A DNA stretch of 64,000 bases from Streptococcus sp. LYSM12 (GTDB lineage: Bacteria > Bacillota > Bacilli > Lactobacillales > Streptococcaceae). How positions within the stretch are numbered: position 1 is the stretch's first letter; the number at the start of each line of letters is the position of its first letter. Made by a program: the position numbers and the translations under genes. The stretch lies in assembly GCF_004569635.1 (NCBI RefSeq), contig NZ_SPOZ01000001.1, positions 118,393 through 182,392 of the forward strand. Reading direction: 5' to 3'. Shown here piece after piece: positions 35,535 to 47,945 of this stretch. The notes beneath the pieces were generated by a model. The model had not been told where the DNA came from and did not search any database. It saw only the letters and a program-made list of their open reading frames with translations.

Positions 35535-36254
35535 ATGTCTAGTATTGGTCTTTCACAATATCTATTACATCAACCTATTTTAACGCTGTTGCTAATCTGT
35601 CATTTTTTATCAGATTTTCATCTGCAAAGTCAAAAAATTGCAGATAGAAAAGACAGGGATTGGAGATGTCTAGGTATTCATCTAATTGGAGTAGCGCTCC
35701 CACTTATTTTCGTGACTGTCTTTATTCCGAGTATATAGAGAGTAGCCTTGCTACTGTTGTTCAGCCATGCTATTATTGATATCGGAAAGCCTTATGTTGC
35801 GAAATGGTTCAAGCAAAGTAGCCTAATCATCTTTCTTATAGATCAAGCGTTGCATCTATCCGTCATTCTCTTACTAGCGCCATTAACAAGGGAGATGATG
35901 TTACCAGATATGCTTGTAGGAGAAGTGCTAACTATTATTCTATTTATCTTGCTGATTACCAAACCGACAAATGTTGCATTTAAACTTTTATTTCAAAAGT
36001 ATCAACCCAAAGTCAGTCAAAAAATGGATACGATTTCGGGTGCAGGAGCCATGATTGGTCTTCTAGAGCGTGTCGTAATGGGGATCTGTATCCTCTTCTA
36101 TCAGTTTGCATCAATCGGTCTTGTCTTTACTGCAAAATCTATCGCTCGCTACAATAAAATATCGGAAAATCCAGCTTTTGCAGAATATTATCTCATCGGC
36201 TCACTCTTTAGTATTCTAAGTGTTTTAATTGCTGCTTGGATCTGCTTGCTGTAA
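35535..36254 (+). pseudogene. DUF3307-type membrane protein interrupted by an in-frame stop
   Basis: Two pieces lie in one reading frame: 67 codons (35535-35738) and, after a TAG at 35736-35738, about 170 more codons to 36254. Joined they give about 239 residues with the family features CHFLSDFHLQSQKIADRK near the start, SHAIIDIGK in the middle, and several membrane helices to the end. A single substitution from CAG, AAG, TTG or TGG would explain the break. The partner of satD is thus probably inactive unless the stop is read through. GGAGAGGAG precedes the ATG. Confidence 0.85.
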
Positions 36255-36322
36255 TAAACCATGAGCAGATAAATGTATCGGCTCCATTAGTACCACATTC
36301 CATCTCCCAAGCAAATCGTTTA

Positions 36323-36427
36323 TATAGTCTTTTCCTTTACTTTTAGTACTAGGCAAGGAGCTGCAGGCCGTACTGGAGTACGGCAAAGCGAGGTAACGAA
36401 GTAATAAAAGATAAACAAAAGACTATA
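36323..36427 (+). repeat. Dispersed inverted-repeat element, copy 9 (105 bp)
   Basis: Complete copy from TATAGTCTTTTCCTTTAC to AAAGACTATA, plus orientation. Confidence 0.88.
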
Positions 36428-36809
36428 ATCCTTTCTAAAACTTAACACCTGACTAACTTTCAAATTGAGAATGATGATACAATGAGTGATACTCGTGTCA
36501 AATACTCTCGTAACTTGTACAGGGTGAGCAAATGACACAAAGAAATGGAAGATTGGTGAATATAAGCGGCACTTCTGTAGACAAACAACATACAATATTC
36601 TTGCTTTTTTAGAAAATAAGAAATCTTGAAATTTGACAAATGCACGTTCCACTTTCGTGCATTTGTAGGAGAGGCAGGGGATTTATTGCAGTTGGAATGC
36701 CCTGTTTCTTGGAGTATCATGGCGAGGTTGAGGATGTTTCTGATATGTCTATCATAAAAAATGAAAACTCATCCTCAAATACCTTAATGATATAGCTTGC
36801 TTTAGAAAC
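36428..36809. other. Non-coding stretch with one hairpin
   Basis: ACAAATGCAC and GTGCATTTGT (36636-36666) form a clear stem. No plausible gene or other feature is seen in this 380-bp interval. Confidence 0.5.
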
Positions 36810-36846
36810 ATTTTGAGGAGATACTTTCCTCAAAATATGATATACT
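36810..36846 (+). promoter_or_regulatory. trmFO promoter with an operator-like dyad
   Basis: An extended -10 (TGATATACT, -10 at 36841-36846) is preceded by ATTTTGAGGA-N7-TCCTCAAAAT (36810-36836), a perfect 10-bp dyad where the -35 should be, so a bound protein could block or replace -35 contacts. Confidence 0.5.
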
Positions 36847-36911
36847 AACTGTTCAATAGAATATTATAGAAAGATTTGTGGGAGGTTTGCTCCCAAAGAG
36901 GTATTAGTGAA

Positions 36912-38252
36912 TTGTCTCAATCTTATATTAACGTGATTGGAGCTGGTTTGGCCGGTTCTGAAGCTGCCTACCAGATTGCCAAACGAGGTATTCCTGTCAA
37001 ATTGTATGAAATGCGTGGTGTGAAAGCAACACCGCAACATAAGACAGACCATTTTGCAGAATTGGTCTGCTCGAATTCTCTTAGAGGGGATAGTTTGACC
37101 AATGCGGTGGGACTCCTCAAGGAGGAGATGCGCCGTTTGGACTCTGTTATCATGAAAGCAGCAGAGAGTACGCGTGTACCTGCTGGAGGCGCTCTGGCTG
37201 TCGACCGTGAAGGTTTTTCAAAAATGGTAACAGAAGAACTGTATCATCATCCTTTGATTGAGGTCATTCGCAAGGAGATAACCGAGTTCCCAACAAAGGG
37301 GATTACCGTCATTGCGACAGGTCCTCTGACGAGCGATGCTCTTGCAGAAAAAATCCATGCTCTTAACGGTGGAGCTGGCTTTTATTTCTATGATGCAGCA
37401 GCACCGATTGTCGATGTCACTACCATTGATATGAGTAAGGTCTACCTAAAATCCCGTTATGATAAGGGGGAAGCGGCCTATCTCAATGCACCAATGACTA
37501 AAGAACAATTTCTGACCTTTCATGATGCCTTGGTTAATGCCGAAGAAGCACCTCTTAATTCCTTTGAAAAAGAAAAATATTTTGAAGGTTGTATGCCCAT
37601 TGAGGTTATGGCAAAACGCGGTGTAAAGACGATGCTTTATGGTCCAATGAAACCAGTTGGTCTGGAATATCCAGAAGAGTATACAGGGCCTCGTGACGGA
37701 AATTATAAGACACCTTATGCAGTTGTCCAGTTGCGCAAGGACAATGCAGCAGGGAGCCTCTACAATATTGTGGGCTTCCAAACCCACCTCAAATGGGGAG
37801 AGCAAAAACGTGTCTTTCAAATGATTCCAGGACTTGAAAATGCTGAATTTGTTCGCTACGGAGTTATGCACCGTAATTCCTACATTGATTCGCCAAATCT
37901 GTTAACCCAAACTTTCCGTTCTAAGAAAAATCCGCAGCTCTTTTTTACTGGTCAGATGACAGGGGTCGAGGGCTACGTCGAATCTGCGGCCTCTGGTCTT
38001 GTAGCAGGTATCAACGCTGCTCGTTTGTTTAAGGGAGAAGAAGAAATCGTCTTCCCTGAGACAACAGCAATCGGAAGTTTACCCTACTATATCACGCATG
38101 CTGATAGCAAACATTTCCAACCAATGAATGTCAACTTCGGTATTATCAAAGAGCTGGACGGTCCACGCATCCGTGATAAAAAAGAACGCTATGAGAAAAT
38201 AGCCCAGCGTGCACTGACAGATTTGAGTCAGTGTATGGAAGAATTAGATTAA
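36912..38252 (+). CDS. trmFO: tRNA (uracil-54-C5)-methyltransferase TrmFO (folate/FAD-dependent)
   Basis: The 446-residue flavoprotein makes ribothymidine at position 54 of tRNA using methylene-tetrahydrofolate. The FAD-binding fold begins [19 protein letters not shown], then [22 protein letters not shown] and [19 protein letters not shown]. The start is a TTG reading [10 protein letters not shown], nine bases after AGAGGT; the frame continues 12 codons upstream but without a better ribosome site, and the chosen length fits the usual 444-446. A terminator follows immediately, so it is probably monocistronic. Confidence 0.93.
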   Translation: MSQSYINVIGAGLAGSEAAYQIAKRGIPVKLYEMRGVKATPQHKTDHFAELVCSNSLRGDSLTNAVGLLKEEMRRLDSVIMKAAESTRVPAGGALAVDREGFSKMVTEELYHHPLIEVIRKEITEFPTKGITVIATGPLTSDALAEKIHALNGGAGFYFYDAAAPIVDVTTIDMSKVYLKSRYDKGEAAYLNAPMTKEQFLTFHDALVNAEEAPLNSFEKEKYFEGCMPIEVMAKRGVKTMLYGPMKPVGLEYPEEYTGPRDGNYKTPYAVVQLRKDNAAGSLYNIVGFQTHLKWGEQKRVFQMIPGLENAEFVRYGVMHRNSYIDSPNLLTQTFRSKKNPQLFFTGQMTGVEGYVESAASGLVAGINAARLFKGEEEIVFPETTAIGSLPYYITHADSKHFQPMNVNFGIIKELDGPRIRDKKERYEKIAQRALTDLSQCMEELD

Positions 38253-38278
38253 AAGGTAGGTTTATCCTATCTTTTTTG
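38251..38278 (+). terminator. Terminator of trmFO
   Basis: AAGGTAGG and CCTATCTT arms around TTTAT, followed by TTTTT. Confidence 0.7.
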
Positions 38279-38334
38279 AAATATTTCCGTAATTAAATGT
38301 TCGATATATAAAGATGGGTAGCTTCGTGGTATGT

Positions 38335-38493
38335 TATAGTCATTTAGTTTATATTTTTATTACTTCGTTAACTCGTCTTGCTGTACCATTGAGAAAAGTT
38401 ACACTTTTCTTATCTGTCACTTGAAATAGTTATCAACTATTTCAACTACCTGCGACTCCTTGCCTAGTACTAAAAATAAACTAAACGGCTATA
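38335..38493 (-). repeat. Dispersed inverted-repeat element, copy 10 (long form, 159 bp)
   Basis: The same length and central insert as copy 3, in reverse orientation. The agreement of two distant long forms shows the 159-bp version is a distinct mobile subtype, not a local accident. Confidence 0.87.
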
Positions 38494-38664
38494 TAGTAAA
38501 AAAAAGGAATTACGAGCGGCCTAAAGCTTAGTGAACAAGGACTTTAGGTGAATTACAGGTGAGTAGTGAAGAGTTTCTAAAATACTAGAAGACTTTGTGC
38601 GATACACACGTCGAGTTTTTTCCGTCCTCATATCTTCTATTTACCAACGGAATGAAAATTTTTC

Positions 38665-38693
38665 TTGACAAAGTCTTGGCTTTAGTATACACT
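38665..38693 (+). promoter_or_regulatory. Promoter of the beta-glucoside operon
   Basis: TTGACA (38665-38670), a 17-bp spacer and TACACT (38688-38693). Confidence 0.75.
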
Positions 38694-38761
38694 TTAAAAG
38701 TAGCTACAATGTTATTACACATGTAAGCATGATGTAGTTCAATCTTATAATATTATAAAAT

Positions 38762-38842
38762 GGATGTTATCGCGTTATTGCGAGCAGGAACCTATTTATA
38801 CGATGCTTTTTTGGCATACGCATAAATTAGGTTCCTTTTTTC
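38762..38842 (+). promoter_or_regulatory. RAT antiterminator and overlapping terminator upstream of licT
   Basis: Positions 38762-38792 (GGATGTTATCGCG to GCAGGAACC) match the ribonucleic antiterminator bound by BglG/LicT proteins. Its last bases AGGAACC are also the left arm of a terminator whose right arm TAGGTTCC is followed by TTTTTT (to 38842). Binding of LicT would keep the RAT folded and allow read-through. Confidence 0.88.
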
Positions 38843-38857
38843 TAGGGAAAATAATAT

Positions 38858-39697
38858 ATGATCATAAAACGAATTTTAAACCATAATGCAGTCATTGCAA
38901 CAAACAAAAAAGAAGTTGATATCTTATTGTTCGGTAAAGGAATTGCTTTTGCAAAGAAGATTGGCGATGAAGTTCCTGCCAAGGCTATTGAAAAAAGTTT
39001 TTTGTTAAAAAACAGAGATAATATGACGCGCTTTACAGAGTTGTTTATCAATGTCCCCTTGGAGCTAGTCTATATTTGCGAAAAGATTATTAACCTTGGC
39101 AAGATAACACTAGGGAATCATTTTGATGAAATTATTTACATCAATCTAACAGACCATATTCAATCCACCATTGAACGACATAAAGAGGGGATCGTGATTA
39201 CTAATCCTCTTAGATGGGAAATTGAGAAATACTATCCTGAGGAGTATAAGATTGGAAAGCAGGCCTTGGATATTATTAAGAAAGCTACCAAGATTGTGCT
39301 GGAAGAAGATGAAGCAGCCTTTATTGCCTTACATTTTGTCAATGCTAATCTCGAAAATAATTTTCAAGAGTCTTATAAGATAACAGAAATCATCATAGCT
39401 ATTGAACAAATCGTCAAAAATTTTTATGTGACAGAATTTAATCAAGAATCAGTTGAGTATTACCGTTTTATCACCCATATCAAGCTCTTTGCTCACCGTT
39501 TGCTAGCACATGACTATTATCAGGAAGATGACGATGATGATTTGTTGGCTTTGATGAGTAAAAAATACCCCAAAGAATACGAATGTGGGGAGCAGGTTGC
39601 CCTCTATATTCAGGAGAAGTATAGCTATCAGCTAAGTTCAAGCGAATTGCTGTATTTAACAGCTCACATCCGGCGATTAACAAAAAAATTATACTAA
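38858..39697 (+). CDS. licT: BglG/LicT-family transcriptional antiterminator
   Basis: The 279-residue protein has an N-terminal RNA-binding CAT domain (residues 1-60, ILNHNAVIATNKKEVDILLFGKGIAF) and two PTS regulation domains with conserved histidines (PRD1 near FDEIIYINLTDHI; PRD2 near YYRFITHIKLFAHRLL). It binds the RAT just upstream when beta-glucosides are present and EIIBgl no longer phosphorylates it, so it autoactivates the operon. The start codon lies 16 bp after the attenuator T run. It is followed by its partner permease after 13 bp. Confidence 0.95.
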   Translation: MIIKRILNHNAVIATNKKEVDILLFGKGIAFAKKIGDEVPAKAIEKSFLLKNRDNMTRFTELFINVPLELVYICEKIINLGKITLGNHFDEIIYINLTDHIQSTIERHKEGIVITNPLRWEIEKYYPEEYKIGKQALDIIKKATKIVLEEDEAAFIALHFVNANLENNFQESYKITEIIIAIEQIVKNFYVTEFNQESVEYYRFITHIKLFAHRLLAHDYYQEDDDDDLLALMSKKYPKEYECGEQVALYIQEKYSYQLSSSELLYLTAHIRRLTKKLY

Positions 39698-39710
39698 TTA
39701 AGGAGAAAAG

Positions 39711-42975
<3,265 letters not shown>

Positions 42976-42998
42976 TATTTCCTTAACATTTCTGAAAG

Positions 42999-43024
42999 AA
43001 GCTGAGCCTATACTCGGCTTTTAT
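42999..43024 (+). terminator. Terminator of the bgl operon
   Basis: AAGCTGAG and CTCGGCTT arms (one G-U pair) around CCTATA, followed by TTTA. Confidence 0.6.
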
Positions 43025-43050
43025 CCTTTTACAAGGATAATCTATCTTGT

Positions 43051-43096
43051 TATAGTCATTTCGTTTATCTTGTATTATTTCGTTCACTTGCTTTGG
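43051..43096 (-). repeat. Dispersed inverted-repeat element, copy 11 (left half only)
   Basis: TATAGTCATTTCGTTTATC through TTCGTTCACTTGCTTTG, then homology stops; the other half is missing. Confidence 0.7.
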
Positions 43097-43119
43097 GAAT
43101 GGGAAAGAATTCGCTAGGT

Positions 43120-43420
43120 CAAAAAAAGAGTTGGGTTTTCCTTATTAGCTTCGGGCTGAAACGGTCTATTCCCAGACCGTTTCACTCCCAACCTGCACAG
43201 CTCCAACAGTCACTACTCTGACTGTTGGAGGTTGGAAATGAAGTGAATTCGTTCGCATCAGTCGTAGAGGTCAGATTTAGAGTGGGAAACACGAACAAAT
43301 ACGAGTAAAAAGCTTCGGTAGAACTTTTTAGCCTAATCCCTGAAAAAGAGCAGCATTTTTCAACGGCATGATAGCCATTGAAGCAATCCGCCACACACAC
43401 TGTGTCAACGTCATTCGGTT
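43120..43420 (-). repeat. Second dispersed repeat family, copy A
   Basis: Blocks of this stretch recur in inverse orientation at 50345-50545: the AACGGCATGATAGCCATTG region (43361-43420), the AGACCGTTTCACTCCCAAC region and the AGAGTTGGGTTTT end. It also contains a perfect CTCCAACAGTCA/TGACTGTTGGAG hairpin (43201-43230) and GAAACGGTCT/AGACCGTTTC (43158-43183). There is no coding potential. Confidence 0.65.
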
Positions 43421-43625
43421 CATAAAGTTTTTACCCAGCCTCCCTCAGATTGTTAGACTATACACAAATACAGCCTGTAACCAGTTTCCTTTTTACTATT
43501 TATTGGATATAGAACCATTTTATTAGGAGAAATATCTAGGGAAGTAGACGCTACGAGTTTCGTTCGTTTTTTCCGAATTTTTTTCAAAAAACAACTAAAT
43601 TTTATGGGTATTTCCTATTACATTA

Positions 43626-43634
43626 TGATATACT
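43626..43634 (+). promoter_or_regulatory. Extended -10 promoter of the esterase operon
   Basis: TGATATACT with no good -35, 30 bp upstream of the first esterase start codon. Confidence 0.45.
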
Positions 43635-43664
43635 AATCCTAATTAAAATTGAAATGAGAATGCG

Positions 43665-44489
43665 ATGAATAAGTCTTACTTTTATCTGGATATGAGAACC
43701 CATGAATTGGAAGTGCCCTATACCAAGAACAAACGACGAGTGCGGGTTTTGCTACCTAAAAATTATGAAACAGACCTCAACCAAGCCTACCCTGTTGTCT
43801 ATTTTCATGACGGACAAAATGTTCTCTATAGCAAGGAATCCTTTAGCGGTCACTCTTGGAAAATGATTCCAGCTATCAAACGCAACCCTGATATTGCTAA
43901 GATGATTGTTGTCGCTATTGACAATGATGGCTTCCAACGAATGAACGAATATTCTGCTTGGAAATACAAGGAAATCAATATCCCAGGTGTCCAATTCGGT
44001 GGCAAGGGGACAGAATATGCTGAATTTGTCATGGAAGTAGTCAAACCCTTTATTGACAGTGAGTACCGTACCAAGTCTGATAAGGCTCATACCGCTATGA
44101 TTGGTTCTTCCTTGGGTGGTAATATCACCCAATTTATGGGCTTGGCTTATCAGGATCAAATTGGCTGTTTAGGTGTCTTTTCCTCTGCTAATTGGCTACA
44201 TCAACAAGCCTTTGACCGTTATATTGAGCGTCAGGAACTGGATAAAGATCAACGGGTTTACATCTACGTGGGGACAGAAGAAGCAGATGAAACAGATAAG
44301 ACTTTAATGGCAGGAAATGTCAAGCAAGCCTATATTCATTCTTCGATTTCTTATTATCGTCAGTTGATTGCTGGGGGAGTAGAGTTGGACAATTTGGTGT
44401 TGGAAATTATTTCAGGGGCCATTCATAATGAAGAAGCTTGGGCAAAATATCTGCCAGATTGTCTACGTTTTTTAAGTGAAAAATGGTAA
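43665..44489 (+). CDS. Alpha/beta-hydrolase esterase (YieL/Fes-like)
   Basis: The 274-residue putative esterase has a beta strand plus VVYFHDGQNVLY, an oxyanion region, the nucleophile elbow GSSLGG with S149, and a late histidine in GAIHNEEAW. It is related to family-1 carbohydrate esterases and enterochelin-esterase-like hydrolases. No signal peptide is present, so it acts in the cytoplasm. It heads a three-gene operon with a second esterase 20 bp later and an ATP-grasp enzyme. The substrate is unknown. Confidence 0.85.
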   Translation: MNKSYFYLDMRTHELEVPYTKNKRRVRVLLPKNYETDLNQAYPVVYFHDGQNVLYSKESFSGHSWKMIPAIKRNPDIAKMIVVAIDNDGFQRMNEYSAWKYKEINIPGVQFGGKGTEYAEFVMEVVKPFIDSEYRTKSDKAHTAMIGSSLGGNITQFMGLAYQDQIGCLGVFSSANWLHQQAFDRYIERQELDKDQRVYIYVGTEEADETDKTLMAGNVKQAYIHSSISYYRQLIAGGVELDNLVLEIISGAIHNEEAWAKYLPDCLRFLSEKW

Positions 44490-44508
44490 ATAAGGAGCTA
44501 GTTAGAAT

Positions 44509-45255
44509 ATGCACGTAGAATTCTTAAGTCATTGGTCAGGAAATCTAGGCCGCGAAATGCAGCTTAATCGCTATGGTCATGCCGGTATCCCAATAGTGGT
44601 CTTTGCTTCATCAGGTGGCTCCTACACTGAATATGCTGATTTTGGTATGATTGAAGCTTGTAGGGGATCCATTGAAGCTGGAAATGTCCAATTTTTTACT
44701 CTTACTAGTATCGATAAGGAAAGCTGGTTGGCAGATTGGAAATCTATACACGACCGTGCTGAGGCACATCGGGCTTACGAACGCTATGTGATTGAAGAAG
44801 CTATTCCTTTTATCAAGCATAAAACAGACTGGTTTGAACCGATGATGACAACAGGTTGCTCCATGGGGGCCTACCATGCGCTAAATTTCTTCCTCCAACA
44901 TCCAGATGTCTTTAACAAGGTAATCGCTCTTTCTGGTATTTATGATGCTCGCTTCTTTAACGGTAATCAAGATTACGGTCATGATGATACGGTTTATCAA
45001 AACTCTCCTACAGATTACATTTGGAACCAACATGACGGTTGGTTTATCGACCGTTACCGTCAGGCAGACATCATTGTCTGCTCAGGTCTTGGAGCCTGGG
45101 AACAGGATGGCTTGCCAAGCTTTTATAATCTAAAAGCTGCTTTTGCTGAGAAAGGCATCCCTGCCTGGTTTGATGAATGGGGAAATGATGTGGCTCATGA
45201 CTGGGTATGGTGGAGAAAGCAAATGCCGTATTTCTTACGGACTCTTGATTTATAG
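44509..45255 (+). CDS. Second alpha/beta-hydrolase esterase
   Basis: The 248-residue esterase has the nucleophile elbow GCSMGAYHA (S118), FASSGGSYTEYADFGM near the start, and late acid/histidine candidates in WGNDVAHDWVWWRKQMPYF, the usual end of this esterase family. Only distant similarity to its neighbour is apparent, so it is not a recent duplicate. AAGGAG lies upstream of the ATG. It lies 14 bp before the ATP-grasp gene. Cytoplasmic; substrate unknown. Confidence 0.85.
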   Translation: MHVEFLSHWSGNLGREMQLNRYGHAGIPIVVFASSGGSYTEYADFGMIEACRGSIEAGNVQFFTLTSIDKESWLADWKSIHDRAEAHRAYERYVIEEAIPFIKHKTDWFEPMMTTGCSMGAYHALNFFLQHPDVFNKVIALSGIYDARFFNGNQDYGHDDTVYQNSPTDYIWNQHDGWFIDRYRQADIIVCSGLGAWEQDGLPSFYNLKAAFAEKGIPAWFDEWGNDVAHDWVWWRKQMPYFLRTLDL

Positions 45256-45268
45256 AAAGGTGATACAT

Positions 45269-46435
45269 ATGAATTTCATTGTTATTTCGCCCTATTATCC
45301 CAAAAACTTTCAACCATTTACTATTGAGTTGGCCAAGAAAGGTATCACTGTTCTAGGAATTGGGCAAGAACCTTATGAACAGCTAGGACCAGACTTACAG
45401 GGGGCTTTGACAGAATACTTCCGCGTTGAAAATCTGGAAGATATTGACGAAGTCAAGCGTGCAGTAGCTTTTCTATTCTATAAGCATGGTCCAATCGATC
45501 GCATTGAATCTCATAATGAATATTGGCTAGAAAATGATGCTGTCCTCCGTGAACAGTTCCATGTTTTTGGCACCAAACCAAAGCATCTGCGCAAGACAAA
45601 GTTCAAATCGAAAATGAAGAAATACTTTGTAGCAGCAGGGGTACCAGTCGTACCAGGTCAAGTCATAAAGAACGAAAAAGATATTGCCCGAGCGGTGAAA
45701 AAAATTGGTCTGCCAATGATTGCCAAGCCCGATAATGGAGTGGGGGCTGCTGCAACCTACAAACTGACCTGCCAAGCAGATCTTGATCACTTTACGGTGC
45801 AGTGGGACCATGAGACCGTTTACTTCTTTGAAAAGTTTGTCCACTCTAGCGAGATTTGTACCTACGATGGCTTGATTGATACAGCAGGCAATATTGTCTT
45901 TGAGACAAGTCTTAATTACCACTATACACCACTTGAGCTTTTAGAAAATCAAAAAGATAATGCCTACTACATCTTAAAAACGATTGATCCAAAACTTCAA
46001 GCTTATGGCCAAGCTATTATCAAGGCATTTGGAATGAAAGAGCGATTCTTTCATATTGAATTTTTCCGTGAGGGAGATGACTATATCGCTATTGAATACA
46101 ACAATCGTCCTGCAGGTGGCTTTACGGTAGATGCCTATAACTTTGCCCATTCGATTGATTTGTATCGTGATTATGCCAGTATCGTTGCAGGAGAAGCAGT
46201 AGCAGAACGCATCTTTAAACCACAGTATTGTCTTGCAATCACGCGCAGGGATACAACCCAATATGCTCATAGTGAAGAGGAAGTACGCAATCAATATGCC
46301 AGTCAACTGAAAATGGAAAAACGTATGCCACGTGCCTTTGCAGCGCTACAAGGTGATAATATCTACATTCTCACAACAGACAGCCGTAAAGAGCTAACTG
46401 ATATGATAACCTATATCAGTCAACCCAGACAATAA
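45269..46435 (+). CDS. ATP-grasp domain ligase of unknown substrate
   Basis: The 388-residue protein has a pre-ATP-grasp Rossmann part (MNFIVISPYYPKNFQ), the central KFKSKMKKYFVAAGVPVVPG segment typical of carboxylate-amine ligases, the ATP loop MIAKPDNGVGAAATYKL, and Mg-binding residues in FFHIEFF and IAIEYNNRPAGGF. Such enzymes join a carboxylate to an amine or thiol through an acyl-phosphate. The ATG at 45269 is taken because AAAGG lies upstream; the frame runs further back inside the second esterase. A terminator follows. With two esterases it suggests a small-molecule conjugation or salvage route; the product is unknown. Confidence 0.85.
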   Translation: MNFIVISPYYPKNFQPFTIELAKKGITVLGIGQEPYEQLGPDLQGALTEYFRVENLEDIDEVKRAVAFLFYKHGPIDRIESHNEYWLENDAVLREQFHVFGTKPKHLRKTKFKSKMKKYFVAAGVPVVPGQVIKNEKDIARAVKKIGLPMIAKPDNGVGAAATYKLTCQADLDHFTVQWDHETVYFFEKFVHSSEICTYDGLIDTAGNIVFETSLNYHYTPLELLENQKDNAYYILKTIDPKLQAYGQAIIKAFGMKERFFHIEFFREGDDYIAIEYNNRPAGGFTVDAYNFAHSIDLYRDYASIVAGEAVAERIFKPQYCLAITRRDTTQYAHSEEEVRNQYASQLKMEKRMPRAFAALQGDNIYILTTDSRKELTDMITYISQPRQ

Positions 46436-46437
46436 TA

Positions 46438-46475
46438 AAAACTCCGTCTCGCTCTCAGCAGGCGAGTTTTTTGTA
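46438..46475 (+). terminator. Terminator of the esterase/ATP-grasp operon
   Basis: CTCGC and GGCGAG arms around TCTCAGCA, extended by A/T pairs, followed by TTTTTT. Confidence 0.8.
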
Positions 46476-46529
46476 GTAAATTACCCATTCTAACTCCAAA
46501 AATAGTTTACAGGATGTTAATAAATACTA

Positions 46530-46773
46530 TGTTGACGCTTTCATTTTATTGTGATAATCTATTATACAATAAGACAAGAAAAGGATTGTGTGAAAAATAC
46601 TGCTATCATTGTAAACTGTAATTGTGGAGAAAATTAAGTAGGTAGAAGTAGCATTTATGACAGAGATTGCATGCCAAGGTAACCGGACGGTGAAAGTAAT
46701 GTCATTATTTTTACTTGTGGAGGGGAGCATTGTTCTGCATCCTGGAGAGGACCAGCTTGGTCTTCTCTTTTTT
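46530..46773 (+). ncRNA. Possible short transcript of unknown nature
   Basis: TTGACG near 46532 begins a weak promoter. At 46744-46773 a strong terminator follows (AGAGGACCA and TGGTCTTCT arms, then TTTTTT). Between them no good gene is seen; a 48-codon frame from 46657 reads through the terminator and has a poor ribosome site. The stretch could encode a small RNA. Confidence 0.3.
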
Positions 46774-46912
46774 ATGTTTAAGCGACTGTATCAATGTTTT
46801 TAAAACTTCTGCAAGGCACTTCTTAATGACAGTGATAAGCTTGGTGCTTGCTCTCAGAAGTTTGAAAAGGGAGGGCTAGGCTGGCTGCCTAATAAAGCAC
46901 GTTGTTACAACC

Positions 46913-46976
46913 TTACAATCTTGTAAGCTAGAATGACAAGGTTGTAAGGTTGCTGATTTCTGTATTAGGGTATAAT
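46913..46976 (+). promoter_or_regulatory. Twin BceR-type binding sites and promoter of the ABC transporter operon
   Basis: Two exact matches to the BceR-family consensus TNACA-N4-TGTAA: TTACA-ATCT-TGTAA (46913-46926) and TGACA-AGGT-TGTAA (46934-46947), starting 21 bp apart, two helical turns. The -10 TATAAT is at 46971-46976. The response regulator at 50703 is the likely binder. Confidence 0.78.
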
Positions 46977-47010
46977 AATACTATAAATCATACGAAACGA
47001 GGACAACCCC

Positions 47011-47148
47011 ATGTGGAACAAAGTATTTAGACAAAAGATAAAACAACAAGAAGCAGAAAAAGACACAGCGGTTTTGCTGGAAAAAGCCCAGTATTTCGCA
47101 GCCCTCTATCAAGATACAGCCAACACCTACCAATTCCTACGTGGCTAA
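47011..47148 (+). CDS. Small protein at the head of the BceAB-type operon, 45 aa
   Basis: The 45-codon frame starts at an ATG 35 bp after the BceR-controlled -10, with GAGG upstream, and ends 41 bp before the ATPase gene. The product (MWNKVFRQKIKQQEAEKD, then LLEKAQYFAALYQDT) is a charged amphipathic helix without a signal peptide or membrane segment. Its position makes it the first translated gene of the stress operon. It may be a leader peptide or a small partner of the transporter. No family is recognised. Confidence 0.55.
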   Translation: MWNKVFRQKIKQQEAEKDTAVLLEKAQYFAALYQDTANTYQFLRG

Positions 47149-47189
47149 CAATCTCTAGGATAAGAAAAAACAGATAAAAGGAGTCTTCT

Positions 47190-47942
47190 ATGTTTTTAGA
47201 AATCAATCATTTAGAAAAAGTATACCGTACCCGCTTTTCAAAAGAAGAAACCCGCGCCTTACAAGATGTGGATTTCAAAGTTGAAAAGGGAGAATTTATC
47301 GCTATTATGGGGGAAAGTGGTTCAGGAAAGACAACCCTCCTCAACATCTTAGCAACCCTAGACAAGCCGAGTAACGGAAATGTCATTCTCAATCATCATG
47401 ATATTACCACGATCAAAGAGAGCCAGCTAGCTGATTTCCGCTTGCGCAATCTGGGTTTCGTTTTCCAAGACTTTAACTTACTGGATAGCCTATCTATCCG
47501 CGATAATATTTTTCTGCCGCTGGTTTTAGCACGCCGGCCTTACAGCGAAATGGAAGAACGTTTGATGCAACTCGCTCCTCAGTTGCGAATTACTGAATTG
47601 CTCAACAAACGTCCATTTGAACTTTCTGGCGGACAGAAGCAGCGGGTAGCTATTGCGCGTAGTCTAATCGCCCAGCCTCAATTAATTCTGGCAGATGAGC
47701 CCACAGCAGCCCTTGATTATCGTAATTCTGAAGATTTATTGAATCTCTTTGAGGACATCAATGCAGACGGTCAAACCATTCTCATGGTGACCCACTCAGC
47801 CAATGCTGCAAGCCATGCTAGTCGAGTTCTTTTTATCAAGGATGGCCGCATTTTCCACCAACTCTATAAGGCTAACAAGCCCAGCGCTGAGTTTGCTAAA
47901 GAAATTTCACTCAGCATGTCTGCGCTCCTAGGAGGTGAATAA
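47190..47942 (+). CDS. BceA-type antimicrobial-peptide ABC transporter, ATPase subunit
   Basis: The 250-residue ATPase has Walker A GESGSGKTT near residue 40, Q-loop VFQDFNLLD, signature LSGGQKQRVAIARSL and Walker B LILADEPTAALD. It pairs with the large permease that follows after three bases and powers resistance to cell-wall-active peptides (bacitracin, lantibiotics or host peptides) by freeing lipid targets. AAAGGAG precedes the ATG. The gene belongs to the transcript with BceR-type sites at 46913. Confidence 0.95.
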   Translation: MFLEINHLEKVYRTRFSKEETRALQDVDFKVEKGEFIAIMGESGSGKTTLLNILATLDKPSNGNVILNHHDITTIKESQLADFRLRNLGFVFQDFNLLDSLSIRDNIFLPLVLARRPYSEMEERLMQLAPQLRITELLNKRPFELSGGQKQRVAIARSLIAQPQLILADEPTAALDYRNSEDLLNLFEDINADGQTILMVTHSANAASHASRVLFIKDGRIFHQLYKANKPSAEFAKEISLSMSALLGGE

Positions 47943-47945
47943 CTC

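Noticed and set aside
35748..36254. Separate 168-aa membrane protein gene
   Set aside because: It is in the same frame as the preceding 67 codons and completes the same family domain, so it is the second half of a nonsense-interrupted gene.
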